Shown in pieces: positions 13,159-28,200 of a DNA stretch of 64,000 nt. The first letter of the stretch is position 1, and the number at the start of each line of letters is the position of its first letter. Under the pieces are notes generated by a model that worked only from the letters and a program-made list of their open reading frames with translations, was not told where the DNA came from and did not search any database. Where the stretch lies: assembly GCA_013433145.1 (NCBI GenBank), contig CM024170.1:8195366-8259365 (forward strand), in the 5' to 3' direction. The stretch comes from Ascaris suum (lineage: Eukaryota; Nematoda; Chromadorea; Rhabditida; Ascarididae). The position numbers and the translations under genes were made by a program.

Positions 13159-15940
13159 AATATATTTTAGTCAATCAGTGATAAAGGCAAGTAATTTGGG
13201 AAGTTAAGAATCCTCTCTTGTCGAAAAAATTCGTTGGTTTCCAGAACTTTTGATAATTTCGTTCAAGCGGGTCTTGACCAACATGTATGCAGACAATAAT
13301 GGCGCTGACTTTATCACACATGATTTCTGCGCTTTCACGATGTCCGACCGTTGGTGTGTACGCACTCATTTATTTTGCTTGACTCTATAATCTCACATAA
13401 GGGCTCTGGGCCTCGTTCTTGTGTTAGCAAAATTGGATCACTTGCAATGACATTCGTATGCAAAGAGTGCCTGGAAGTCGATGAGATGATCATGCTGTTA
13501 AATATACTTTGGCAAGTTTTTTTGTAGATTAGCCGGTTTTTAAGGTTCAGCAGCTTCCACGCATTGCCTGAACGTATCGTTGCCTGATACTAGAGCGTAT
13601 CTTTCCCGCACACCAAACGTTTGATATTTCGACGGACATCTTCAAATTCGAGCAACCTAATTTACTTTTCATTTGTTAATTTTTTTTGTGTATTTAGTGG
13701 CTCTCTGGAGAGGAAAGGAATTCAAGCAGCGATAATGCGTATATTTTTTCGATTAGAGTAGTTGTGTTTCGTCATGGTGAGTGCTCCGATGTTGTTTTTT
13801 TATGGACTGTGGTGACTAAGTTGAAGTTGCTATAGCCGCTTGCTCAAGGTCGCATTCAGAGAAGCGTATTTCTTCGTGCTTTATTGGGCTCATTGACACT
13901 GGCAGCGGGAAGGAGAGCGCTCCTCATCGCGACAATTTCTATTCCATCTTCAGAAGCACCTTCTTCAAGTGGAAGCATATATTTTTTGATTTCCAGTTGG
14001 TACCCCAATTAATTTTGTTTTCATTCCTCTTCCCTCATATCAAGCTGCTATCGTATGTTTCGTTCTGCTTTTCGGTAACTGACATAACGCATTGAATGCA
14101 AATATTTAACTCCTCTAATCTATTGCAGGATGGTTCGCTCTCATCGGTTCAAGTAGAAGTTTCTGTTCTTATTCATATTTTCGTTGACTGTTGACCAAAG
14201 AGCGATAAACCAGTTGGTCGAACTCTTTTGCTAACAGCTGTCTATTTGCATTAGTGATACGACGAGATTTTCGATTGTTCATTTCATAACCAACTATAAT
14301 TTCTTAGTATGAAAGAAAAGAAAATAGCGTAGTCCGAGCACAAATTCGAATAGTTAACTATTTCGACCTTGGAGGAATAACGCAAATATTAGCGCAAATA
14401 CAAAAGATAAGATTTGTGCTTGTGAGTGCAGTCAGTGATGCAATGAGATGGGACAACACATCCATCTTTCAACCAATCGCTTTGAGCACATTTTTTTTGC
14501 ACCGCTGTATCGTTCGCATCTTCCCATTCGGTCAATGATTTAATTATACGAATGGTTTCTGTTTGATACGATAAGACTTTCGTTTATCACTTTAAAATAG
14601 TTCGCTGAAAGTTTATGAAACAATTGCTTCCACGAAAAATGCACTTTTTAATCTTTTCGTTGTTCATAAACAGCCGTAAACATTGTGTCATAAGAATTTA
14701 CAAGTTACTGCAATTGCAACACTAGCAGTTTGTTTCAAAAGCCTGCTGGAAGTTATTTGATGGGCAGCTTTTATTAAAACTAGTGATTGTAGGAGCTCCT
14801 TAACTTCTGCTGCAATCTGTTTATCCCATCAGTGACCTAAGTCGTTCTAAATTATTGAAACAGGTAAAAATGTATGATTTGTGGTAAGCGACTGGATCTA
14901 AATATTTTGAATTTGGAATTGCTTGAAGAAATATGCGCGAATGTGAAAATGAAAAAGCGCTTGAAGTGTTCTCATATATTATCGAGAGAATCTAAACGAA
15001 GGAATAGTTTAAAGAACTCCACGACAAGAAAAGAAAACCATAATTGCTCAACTAGTTATTGTAAATTGTTGATGGAATTCAGATTTTATGTATTTCAGAA
15101 AACTTTACGAAACTGTCAAGTCGTTGTATTGCTGAACGTTCGTCATTTAGCAGAAAGTGATTCGAGAAACTGCATAACTATGGACTCAAAATATGGAAGG
15201 ATTTAATTGATAAAGTAGATCCGTTTATTGCACTGACTTTATCACATCATTGTATCACAACATTTTTATAATAGCAGTTCGCTGAGAATTAAAAATACTA
15301 AGTTTTATAATCTATATGATAACTTATTCGTCCTTCTGTCACTAATTATCGTATGATTTCTGAGCGTTTTTTTTTTGCTGGACCTTTGCATTTATTGACA
15401 GAATCACATAAAGTGATATGGCAAATAATGCAATGGATTAGCATAGATGCTGCAAAGTTCACAATAATTTGTCTTTTTCAAATCACTTGTGTCAATTCAT
15501 GATGGCTGTTTATTTTATAGAGTTGAAAATTTCCTCTGGTATTTGCTGATGAAAATATATTTAACGAAAAGAGCTATAGTCTCTCTTTTATGATAAAAAC
15601 ATTGACTTTATTTGTAGTCAGTGGAAATTTGATGTCAGCTTTACCGTCCAATGATTAATTTGTTATGGCTTCGAGGTGTGTCTATTTTTGTTCATTCCTT
15701 TCACTTTTAGTTTTTTTCATTTGATGCGAAGTTGATTCAAGAAACTGCAATGCACCTTTAAAATAGAAATGCACCTTTGCGTGTAGTGGATCTCTTCACT
15801 GCAACAACTTTATCACACCCCTGTACTACTTAGGTAAGAATCTCACCTCACCACTATTCGAATCCTCGAATGCTTCTTACATAACAATAAACGCTTTAAC
15901 GTTTCGCGGTGTTTTATCGGTATTTTGGTATGAGAGATCA
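13159..15940. other. gene-free region immediately upstream of the giant gene
   Basis: No convincing exon. The short ORF at 14874-15206 has no recognisable features. This is the likely promoter and 5' regulatory region of the fibrillin-like gene. No TATA-type element or classic TTTCAG trans-splice acceptor is visible directly before the first ATG. Confidence 0.5.
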
Positions 15941-16250
15941 ATGAATTGTTGTGCTACAGCAGGAAGTCGGCAATCGCTCCCGAAGATGGGTCCGTTGGCA
16001 CGAGCCCTGGGAGTGATCTTAATCGTCACACTTCACCGAAGGTGCTATGCAATAACAAAGAATTTCGTCAATAGTTCTATGCCAGAAATGCGGCCAACAT
16101 TTGTTGTCAACTTTGATATGGCGACCGTTATTTGTCAACACTCAGCCGATCCATCCGATCTGCATTTGCATCAGATGTCCATACTTTGCGACGGTAAACC
16201 TGACTGCTATAAGAATCCAGCAATGCACGACGAAAGCTTTCCATATTGTG
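15941..16250 (+). CDS. fbn-1: exon 1: start, signal peptide, LDLa-like motif
   Basis: Two in-frame ATGs are possible, 15941 and 15986. I prefer 15986 because it begins directly with [19 protein letters not shown], a basic then hydrophobic signal peptide likely cleaved after CYA. The mature part carries [21 protein letters not shown], written here as CDGKPDC...DESFPYC, an LDL-receptor class A-like calcium-binding motif. The exon ends at TTGTG|GTTGGT in phase 1, which joins exon 2 so that FPYC is followed by EGRC. Confidence 0.8.
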
Positions 16251-19200
16251 GTTGGTTCTTATTAAGCCTTCTTGATTGTCCTCTATAGTTAATGACAAAC
16301 ATACAAGTATTCCAATAAGATGATATGTGATAGTAAAGAGGGAAATATACACTTTCAGAAGAAGTTAGTTATATTTGAAACGTGAACAGCGTAAGTACCA
16401 GAAATACTGAATCTAACCATTGCATAAAGTGTCATTTTCATATCTTTTTGCTCCATTTCTTTTTGTCGTACTGTTTCATATCACCTTTAGAATACCGCTA
16501 TGCTGAAATTCATTCATTCGAATTAATAAATACCACAACTTTAGACAGCGATCGAATTGACTCGTGCTTTTTTGCAACTGATATCACTGTTGTGATCTTC
16601 TTTCGCAACTCAAAAATATTTTCTTTGTTGTTTTATAAAAGTTTGTGAATAAGTCGAATAGCATTAAAGTCTCATGATTTTGTGAGTACACTCAAATATG
16701 GAGACACATTAAAGATAAACTACTGGATCGTTGTTTTGACAACGAACTGAAGGTTAACTGAAATACATTTGCATCAATCACTGCGTTTTTTTTTTCTGAT
16801 TTTCGCATCCGTAGATGACGAGTATGTGCGGGCAATTTACGCCTTTTTTCGATCATTAAGAATGCCACCAACTAAAATATAATTTTCCTGCAAGGTCTTT
16901 TCCGACAAAACACACAAGTGAAAAAATTTTATAGATTTTTTTGCAGAGATGCCAATAAATTTCGTTTATTAGCATACATTAGTGTTGAATCATTGCTACT
17001 ACCATATAACCTATAAAATGTGCTAGATTAGCATTAGTTTTCGTAGCGCGACATATGAAATAAACTGCAACTACTTTAGGTTCAACAAATTTTCGAGCTT
17101 ACAGTGTGACGTCTAGTAGAACGATGAAAGGAAAGATTCTCCATCTAACTACGTTCGAAAATGATCACTTTATCGAAAATGGTTTATTAAATGACTTCAT
17201 TGAACAATGGAAGTAATAACACCAGAAATATTCAATGATTGACGTCATTTGATTTTAGAGGAATTTATTACTGCTGAATCGCTCAACCAACCTAGTTATT
17301 TCAGTGAGTAAAATCAGTATTACCGAAATTGAATTATCGCTTATCATGTCCCAAAAAAACTAAATCTGGTTTGCAGAAGGAAGATGTAATTCGACGTGTA
17401 GTGGTCGAGGAGCTTGTCTTTTTGATGGTTCAAGAGGACAGTGCTATTGCAATGCTGGTTTTCATGGTCCAGAATGTGAACTTATTGGTAAGTTTCCACC
17501 AGAATGTTTTTGCATAAGCAGTACCGTGCACCCTACGGGTGAAACTACAGGAAACAAATCTTTTGAAACAAACACAAATGTTTTGATTCTTTTTGCTGCA
17601 CTCATTTTATCAACTTTTTTTATATTACATTACCTTCAGCACACATTTCGTATTGATATTCATCGACTTATTATGCAAATGATTAAATGTTCTACTTATT
17701 GGCCATTAGTTACATTTCAGACATTTATAGCAATGGACACATATAATAAAAAGTGTGGACTGTCGGTTTAAAGATGAAGCGAATGAAAAGTTTTTTAACG
17801 TTTCACATAAAGAACAGATTTGAATGAATAATAGCAACGCTATTCAAGTTTACCTTCGAGAACGCAATAGGAGCGCCTTAAAAAATTAGAGGAAGGAGAA
17901 TATGCCTTCAAACGGGAGCAAACGCAGACTGCCGCGATTCGGAAATTCCGGGAGCGCATATTCGCAGCTATTATAAAGCCATCGAATTTCAGATAACAAT
18001 GAGTGTGAAGACAAACCTTGTCACTGGCTGGCTCATTGCCAAAATACACTTGGCTCTTATTACTGTACTTGTTTCCCAGGATTCCATGGTAATGGTCACG
18101 AATGTTCAGGTGAGAGTATGTTCATTTGCGGCAGTTAATGCGAAAAGAACCTTGGAATTTTTCTAATTCAAGCCCATTTATTTCTCAGTATTTGAATGAC
18201 GCCCTCGTTTTAAAAATGCTTAAACTATTGCTATAGGTTCGAACTATCGAGACAAAAAGTTTTCAAAGTCGAAAAAGAACAGTTCTATTATAGGAATTTT
18301 CTGTTGTCGTGGCACATTTTCATGAAAGATCTCCTGGAATTGAGCACTTTTGATAAGAATTTCGTTAGATTGCTTGAGTATATCTCATCAATAATTGCCC
18401 TGAATATTGTAATGAGGTTAACCGGTGAATAAGAGATCTTCCTTCCTGAATCCTTTTGATTGCCATAATAGAGTCGGAAAATAATTGTAAGGTGGCTAAT
18501 CGATGAGGAGTTTATCCTCGTTCTTTAGCAGCATGTTTAGTGCATTTTGTGGGCCAAGGTCTTATGGGGCATGCATTGAACGCACATTTACGATCACCTT
18601 CCCCGTCAGTTTCGCTTTTCGTTTATTTCATCCTCTTATTGCAATCGAGTATCCCTTCACCGCAATACACGCCCTTCCCGTTAGTCGATCAAAAAACTAC
18701 ATTTCAACCCAACCACTTAATCTTTTTCATTTTTTTAAAAGACGACGACATAAATTCTCATCCAAACTCCTCATGCCACGCTGAAAACATGATCATAAGC
18801 AATTTTCTCATAATTTAATGCTAGCTTATTACTAAAAACCCCGCTTATAGATGATTGTTTTTCTGAGTTTTCCACATTCTCAAATCACTCTATCACACAA
18901 TATTCACATGGAATTTTGAATGCGCCACTTTAGTAAGGGAGGCAAGCTTTACAGGAAGAAGTTTGCGCGAGTACCCGAAATAATCAGGACATCGCAATGA
19001 ATAGAAAATTCTGCAGCAGCAACATGACCATCGATTTCTTGTTACGTTACTCTATCTGAAGATTGCATAGCGGTGAATTTGCAGCAGTTGATCTACTAGT
19101 CGAAGCACTTTTTGAAAGCATCGATTCCCCGAATGTTTCAGGCAATGCAAAACTCAAGCATGGCCTTCGTCAGGGTCTCAGTTTAACAGGCCAATTAATA

Positions 19201-22200
19201 AAATGACGAGAGAACTTGGTCATGCATTTTTCTTCCATTAAAAAAAATTCAAACTTCTCTCGTCAGAACTATTGAGGAAATGTGTTACGTTTATAATTGA
19301 TCGTAAAGGGGAAACTCCACACGGGTATAGCCTGTATTCATTCTCGAACAGAACGGCATATGAGTGCGGGAATGAGGCGGTCGGTTTTAGGAATAGTATG
19401 GCATAGCGAATGAACGGGTGTTCAATGATCGACAAGGTTATACAAAACAAACATGAATCGAAGCGAATCTTGATCGATGCGGTAACGACGGGGGTCACCA
19501 GTCGTGTGAACTGTTAAGAACCGCACCACCGTTACGGCCTTGAGCCGAACAAAGTCGAGATCGCAATGCAAAAGTTGTTTGATGAGATTCGTTGCACCAT
19601 CAAATTGCAGCTGCTTTCACCGCCTTTCACATCAACCATTTATGCCATGCGCTCAACTCTAATTGCCCGACGCTATTTCGGAGTCACGTAGATGAACACG
19701 GATAGAGAATATGAAAATGTTACACTCTACAGACAACACATCTGCAGATTTGCAACCAACATCGACCATTTCTGCGGGCAAAGGATGTGCACAATTGATT
19801 AGCTTGTAAATCGGGAAGCTTAGATGCATGTCAGAGAAGCTAGCGATATATTCGCGTTCAATTCGTTCAAGTAACCAGTCAGAGTTACATTATTTTGGCA
19901 ATGAAGGACGCAGGACTACGTTTCCTTACTTTAATTGATGCGGTCAACCGTTTAAAATCCATAAGATTGGTTTTCCTACTAGCCGACCACTGTGAATCCT
20001 ACGAAATTTTCCGTTACTCCAAAATACACATAAATGATCTCAGTGTTGATAGATCAATTGAAATATGACAAAAGAATTCAAGAATTCAACCTACAGTACA
20101 CATTGTATCAGCAAAGCTTCCTGATAATAAATTTAGTTGTTTCCCAGTTGAACGTGCTGGACAGATAAATAGACCGACATACACAGTAGAGCGAGAGGCG
20201 CGAGTTGCCGTCATGCACTTTTACGTGTATAGTAAGAGAGGTGGGTAGAGCGCATTAATAATTAGAAGCATGAATATTCTTTTTACCGCTGGAACACATT
20301 TTAGGTTACTCTTAGATGTTATAAGTAGCAAGAGAACAACTTGCTCGCGGTTTGCCCACCACTGGACGTTAAACCGGAAAGACAATATTCGCATGGCCGG
20401 TTCTCAAAAAGGCAGCACGTTGCAACATCAGAATCAGATCGAATCCGCTGAACCGTCCGTTTCCTAACGAATGTTTAAAGTGGAGTGAATTAGACTCAAT
20501 TCAACTGCAGTTTAATGAGCATTCATGCAACAGTTTGCCAAGCCATTCACTATCTAAAAGTTTAGCATTGCGCAGTTGGCAAAATATTTCAAAGAAGCCC
20601 AAGGTTTGAGTCATTCGCAACTTCTGCTAATACACACTTTATGAGGGCATGGTCAGACCTTACAAAACTTACAGTTTCATGTGTTTGATTAAGCGCGAAG
20701 AACTCGAACTTCTATAAATCGAGCCATCATCGATTAAACAACATAAAATACATTTAGCAGTAAAACACATCGCCTAATTTTATATGACGATTGCTTAAAA
20801 ACTGTGCTCATTGAACATAAGCAATGACGAACTATATGCAGGCTTGCATTCCGTTCATACACACACGTTGATGAGAAAATGAGACGTTCTTCATTTGAAA
20901 AAATCGTTTTAAACTGCTAAAATAATAAAGCGTTTTTATATGCGAAGTAGATTATTTCTCGCTTTCAGATATTGACGAATGTTCAAGCGGAATTGCGCAC
21001 TGTCCAGAATACTCGAGTTGTGTAAACTTGCCAGGAACCTACTTCTGCAACTGTTCCGAGGGATTTCAACCGCTTGGACTACCGCTTGAGCGCTGCGCCG
21101 GTCTGTATCGCAAACATTAGTGCCCTCCGAGGCGCATTATCACACTTTGCAAATATTTTTAACGCGTCAAAAAAGTTTTCGTAACGTGCGGAGATGTGAT
21201 TTCGTTGAAATCATAACATGTAGTAGAAATATAATTAAAATCTCAATTAAGCCATCGCCCTACAAGTTATACACGAAGTCTGGAAATTATTCTAGCTTGG
21301 TTTTACGGAAAATACTAAACAAACCACTGAGAAATTTCATGGAAAACGCTTCGATCAAAATCAGGAGTCACACCAATTGGAAGGATGCTTGAAAATTTCC
21401 ACTTTCAGATATCGATGAATGTGAGCAGGGTCTTCACAGTTGTGTTGATCCGTTGATGTGCCAGAATGAGGTATGCTTCTATTAAACATTCTTTTGCTTG
21501 AATGATTTCTTCATTGATATCTTTGTTGACGATATGAGTGCAATTGATTTGACATCTCATCAATTTCAACCGTTCACTTAATCCTTATTTCATTTAGCAT
21601 TGGTGAGCCGTGAACTAATGATGCAGCATCGTGTATGTCCTTGTGGAGCGATGTTGTGTTGTGGGAATTCTGATGGGATTGCATGTATACGCGAGGGACC
21701 TTTAGAAAAAAAGCGACTATTTTATTGTCATTGTTCGTTTATTTAACTACCGGAAGAGATAAATAACGCTGCGAAGTATGCAATTTATTATGCACGTTCT
21801 CATGAACAAAATTTTTCAAGTGAACGTCTTAGAAAGAAGAGAAATTTATTTGCGCATTGTGGTATAGAATTCGATGTGATGCATTTACAATACATATGCC
21901 GTATAGACGAATATGCAACGCTGAGTAGCGATAAATAATCGCTAGCAATTATAGCCGATGGCTTTAATTTGAGGGCACTCTGACAACAGGAGTGATTTAT
22001 TTTATTGTTCATTGCAAGAGCACATTTTGAAGAATTACCCAACGAGAAATATTTTTTCTAATGTATGAGAAGGAAAATTTCAGAACAAATTTGTATGAGA
22101 AGCAAATTTTGTTTAATGCAATTGTTTAATACAATTGCATTCCATTCTAGATCTAAAAATCGAATGATGAGCTCACAAAATGTTTTCCAAATTGGATTTT

Positions 22201-25200
22201 TACGAATTCAACCTCATTAGGAAGGAGTAATGTGATAATAATAAAGCAAATGGAGAATCATACTAAATTAGAAACCAGCGAATAGTATAATGCTCGCAGT
22301 AATGCAATCATATCCTATTTATTCCCACCGCTGGCATAAATTTCCCTCAAATATTTATTCTGTGTTTGTAATTTGTAATTTGTAATTTATAACTGAAGAA
22401 AAAATTGAAGAGGTTGTGAGTGTGACCAGCCGAAAAACGGCCAAAATTTTTTGTCGCCTTTAAGCGTTTAAACATTTCAGAATTCACGCATCAACGTAAA
22501 AGGTGCTATGTGACATAAGTCTACTTTGCACACTACAGCCACGAAATTTTGCCGCTCTGACCTTGATGCTGCGCATATTGAAACTATCCCGCAAGTAGAC
22601 ATTTATGCATATACTTAGATATTATTACATGATTTGCGAGTGCAAAGTTGCAGAAATTCATAAGAGCGTCTTCAACGTTATTTCATCCTGAAATCATTGA
22701 ATTGACACTCGAATACTCGGTTTGCAAATGCCAAGCTTTACAGGTGGGTAGTTACCGTTGTGTGAAGGAATGCAGTGAAGGATATCGTCTGGTAAATGGC
22801 TCATGTATCGATATAGATGAATGTAGTGAGAAGCTGGCCGAGTGCGATAAACGAGCCAGCTGCACGAACACTATCGGTGGATATAAATGCACCTGTGAGG
22901 AAGGCTTTGCTGGCAATGGACGCACTTGCTCACGTAAAGCTTTCATTGGTGTTTTAAAAGCAATGTTCGTCTTTCACGTCCATCCTAATGATTATTAATG
23001 ACTGGATTTCCGAAGTTGAGGTTACTGTCGAAAGTTCTAGAGCTGGAATTGAGATTTACGAAACTCTGAAATAGGTGAGGTGCGAATGCCAAGCGATATT
23101 GGCGTGAAGTTATCCGGAACTTCATTTCGAAATTCGGAAGGAAACCTTGACTGTGAATATTGATGAGTTCCAGTTCCGTTTAGGATCATCACATGACGGC
23201 AACAGCTCGTTTCTTACAGGAATAGATTTTGCGAGGAGAGGGGAGAGGACTTTCACTTGGGATTTTTGAAGGCGTGAAATTGGGCGAAGGGAACATGTCC
23301 ACCCGTCCTCCCTATCCCTCGAACTCCTTTCTATTATATCCCAAACTTCAGTTCTTGGATCGAGCGCACATAACCTCAATCGAAACGCAAGCAATGCTAG
23401 CTATAATAATGTTCTGCCTTACTTTCCACTTAACTCATCTATTCTATATGGCCCTAGTCACATTTAGGTGCTAAAATTTCTGATTCTTTTTAATAAAATT
23501 TTGGTCGAAATTTTGGTTACTGTTGAATGAAGCAATCCTAAAAATCATTTCATTTGATTGCAGCTGTCAACGACTGCAGTCAACAGGAGGGCATCTGCGA
23601 TCGTCATGCGTTCTGCCTTGGCTCACTTCGCATGTGCATATGTCAAGCGGGCTATATTGGTGATGGACTCAGCTGCTATGGTTAGGCGCATTCAAATACG
23701 TTTTAGCTATAATTGGCTGTTGGCTTTTAGTATTTCAAAAAGATATGTTTTGATCAAAGGAACTTCTGCAATTCACCTGTTATTCTGGCCTATATTTCAT
23801 AATTCACCGCTGAGCCAACGAATGAAGGGAAAAGTGATTTAATGAGAATATTTTAACTAAATCCACCGCTCATATGACCCAATTGCAAAAGACCTCACTT
23901 TTTTGTAATCTGACTGGAATAACTTGGAACCCGACGAGTGGTTTCTTGATGCGTGCAATTCCTCACCATCTTCGGCTCTCTAGAAATCACAACTGAAGTG
24001 ATCGTTGGAAATAGGAAATCATTTATATGAGAAATTTATGTGCATTAAATTACATCACCGCAGCTGTCCAGGTTTGCGAATCAAAAATATCGAACACGTG
24101 TAGCGAGCATATGTTCACAGTTCCGACACCTAAGTAATGTGCTTTTGCATTTGCGGAAATAAGCATGAGAGCAAACGCTGCTGGCAGAATACTTCCGAGT
24201 TCCCTTATGACGCCCGTCTCCGTAAAAAGGATGCTTCCGCTTCTGTCTCTTAGTGCTGTGATCAGTGTGCTGCTTAACTAACGACATAATATCAAAGTGT
24301 TGCAATTTCTAATGCAAAGATGAGAAATGCCGATCGAAGAGTACTTCCTCCCTAAGCAGCTTTGCGCTGAATCTTTTTTGTCAAACTTTGCAAACAACGA
24401 GATAATGCAAAAAACTGGGTCATGGATATTCTGAAGGACTCTCTAAAGCAAATAGTCTCTTCTTCCGTCATTGCTTTCAATGAAGTAGAATCGTTTTATT
24501 GCCGTCGAGACTGCATCGCTTGAAATGATATATTAGCAGTGATATCAAGATGAGTTTGAGCAATATATTTACAGATGTGAACGAGTGTGGTGCGAAAGTG
24601 AATCCATGCGAGGGACAGTCTGGCAATCGTTGTGTAAACATCGACGGGGGCTATATTTGCTGCGAAGAGGGTGTCGATGATGACGTTTGCATCCGAGGTG
24701 AACCATTTCATGCATGAGCTTTTTTTCGAACGAGATCATATACCGTCGGAGTCTTAAGCAAGAAGGTCATTAACGATGTAGCGATTCTGTCCTGAGGCAG
24801 TGCAGAGGATCTTATGATTAAAAGATGAAATAAGACAGAAAACATCTAAGAAGGCAGTAACGAATCGTATCATTGATATTTAAGAAAGGTGATTAATTGA
24901 ATCAGGGATTAATAAGAACTTAGGGTTTTCTCCTGATCTGAGGATAGATTTGTCAATTTGGAAATGATAAGTTTGAATTTTTACCCGTATAGCCAAGGCG
25001 AACTGTTTAAGTCGAAAGATGGGAAAGTCGCGGCTCTGAGGTAGCCATTAACTAAATGCGCTAGGAAACAAAAACGAATCGTCAGAGCATTTATGCTATC
25101 ACAGTTAACATACGCATCGACAACAATTACGTATCTGCGTATCGGCGCTTGGTGTCCTAGCTAGCTGCTAATAATCCTTCCTTATTCTTAATTTGAGAAG

Positions 25201-28200
25201 GAATTTATCACTATAGCTAATCAGTGTTCTTCACCAAGAGTTAATCAAAGTCTCAACTCGAATATATCTTGTCTTGTCTTGCTTTTAGTTTTTTTTTTTG
25301 TAATTTTGCGTATTAGATCGAAGAAATTAACAACTTTCACTTCCATAATTCTATCCATTCTGTTCATCATGGAAATTTGATGTTCCTTCATTTCTGCATT
25401 ACTATTATAGAATCAGTTCTTAATTTTGCAGAAAAAGGAGCATTTTGCTCAGGAGGATGTGGCGTGCATGCAATATGCTACAACGAGACGTGTCAGTGTA
25501 TGGATGGTTTCGAGGGTGATCCACGCGTTAAATGCGATGGTTAGCACAACTCATGTTTTCGATTGTCTAGCTAATCAGCGTCTCCGTTCATCAGATAGAC
25601 CATTTGCGTTTTACTGGTTGGATACAAGTAATGGCATACTTGTTACCATCATGAAGATAAGCTGCCTGATCGTCAAAATTTCCGACCAACTTGTGACTTT
25701 AGGGGTGACTGAGACGCAAATGTAATGAAGATAATTTTTGGTAAATTCGAGTTCAGTATGCCGAAAATATTAGAGTGCCAAATATCTATCACTCGCCTTT
25801 ACGACAAGCAAGTTTATGACATCATTCGCGTTTGCCGTTTTCTCAACTGCATTCTATCTCGTGAAAGGCAACCTGAGAGAACAATATTGTTTGCAAGAAA
25901 TGAGTGCTCGCATTTCAAAGGAAATGTCTGATCACTTGGCAATTCACTCTTTAAATTCCTCCACCTCCTTTAGTCAGTTCCAACAAGCTGAATAAACTTT
26001 TGCGCAACAGCGTCCAATAGTACGATTGTATATGGAAACGATTTATATTGCGCTTTTTTGCAGATGTAAATGAATGCGAGAACGATAAGCAATGTGCTGG
26101 AGTGGGAGAATGGTGCGTAAATATGATTGGTGGGTATATTTGTTGTGATCCGGAGTCCAAGGAAGAGGAATGCAAAGCGAAGCGTTCCACCACTTCTACA
26201 AATGACAGCACAACTACTTCGGAACTCGATCATGAAGTAAAAGGTTGGTTTCAAAACTTCTAGCTAGACATACGCAGTTCTTTATTCTCATTGATCCTTC
26301 TACTGAGGCGAATGGCGGATTTGTGGAAGCCTAATGATCAGTGATCAGTAAATTCAACAAATATTTCTCCGTACTTTTTAACAAAAACTCGAGGCTGTTA
26401 AAGTTTCTTGTTTATTAAGTTAGTGAACTTCATTTCAGAGTAGGCTGACATTTTTAGCAACATTTTAAGCGTTGCTTCTTTTTGAGGAAGTTTTTTGCGG
26501 CAAGTTTATTCCTGGAAGTTTGAAATAAGTGTGGCTTGGTGGCAAAACATAGTGAAGGCAAAACAATTTTCTGAATCACCGCAAATGAGCCTCCGAGTAG
26601 TCGGAGAGATTTCTTATCGCACTTTCAAACGAGCTTTGAATTTTTTGACCTCCGAGTAGGTCTTATCTTAATGCACTGAGAGTCACCATCAATAGCTACA
26701 AAAATTAGCACACTTTTGGTGGCTGCAGAAGACTCCTGAAGATATATTAGTTATTCTTTGCGGAAGCAATTACCCAAATTTTATTGCACATTGCAAAGAA
26801 TCAGCTGAATTTTATCTCTCAATTTCAATTCATTTTTTAGTACAGCTAATCTGTGTAAATCAATAAAGCAGAGAGTTCCTTTCCAGTTTCGCTCCCATTG
26901 TTTTCGACATTTTTGGAATTGATTGTTATAAAGAACTATTTCATGCCTCCATTTATATTGAAGAATGTGATGGTGTGATATCACAATCGAAGTATTTGTA
27001 TTGCACTCACTATATGAGCATTAACGAATGGATGAAACGGTTTGTGACGTTGGCACTGTGATGTTGAATGAGAGAAATACGCACTCACTTATTGCATGCA
27101 AAGTTTTCATAATCACCGCATACCGATCAAATTTCAGATGGAATGAATCATCACATTGGTTCTTTCCAATGATTTGAAGCAAATAGAGGCATGGTTCATT
27201 AAACGAACATATCTCGACTGATATAGATGAAAGGTAACGTATACGGTAACGCTGTGCTACCGCAGAGGCATACTTGAAAGTTGGACCTGCTAAAGCGGTT
27301 CGATCGGTCCATTTTCCCTCGATCGGTTTTTCTGAGGCGGTTGTTGTGAATTGGTGATGATCCAGAATTCTACTCATTGATTATCAAAAATGCTGATCGA
27401 AAACGGGTCGATCGAGCCGTTTTGTCCGATCATATCAACTATATGATATTATGCATGCCATAGCACTGTGCTATGTTCACTGTGGCTTTAGGTGGTACTC
27501 GTAATGAACAATCGGAATCAGTAGCTCATGAATCGTCTGGAGGTCTCATAGTCACAAGTGGGAAAATTATATCGAATGAATATGTCGAGATTGCATGTGA
27601 TATTGGATGTCCTCCGAACTCATATTGTGAAAACGGCACATGTCGTTGCGATGCAGGCTACACCGGCAACACCAAGCAAGGATGCCATGGTGAGCTCTGC
27701 ATGTCTGAACCACACACTTACAACACGCAAGCTTCGTATTCGTAGTAGCATTGCTGGCATTGTATAGGTATGATTCAAGGCAAAAGGTTGCGGGTCTATA
27801 AACATCATAGACCAGAGCATACGGAAGAAAATTTTTCTTTAAATCCTCAATATATTGATACGGCACTGCTATGATCCTAAGTGCTGTAACACACACAAGT
27901 AAATCCGTTAGCTTTCCAACTAACTCACTGCTTCTTTAAGGGAGGGTATAAACCCGCGACAATGAGGGCTGTGGTTTTGCCACAGCGGTTGACTGATGAC
28001 GAAAGTTAGTAAACCGTCCATTATGATTGGCAGAGGTACTCCATTGAAGAGTGGCAATGAAAGTAGTTTGCTCCATCGGAATTTTCTTAATGAATCGTGG
28101 AGCACTCGATGGCATCAAACGACCATTAAAAATGCTGTTGAACAAACGTCTTAATCCTGAGTATGAAACGGATTACTTCGTTGCTTCAAAAAAATCTAGC

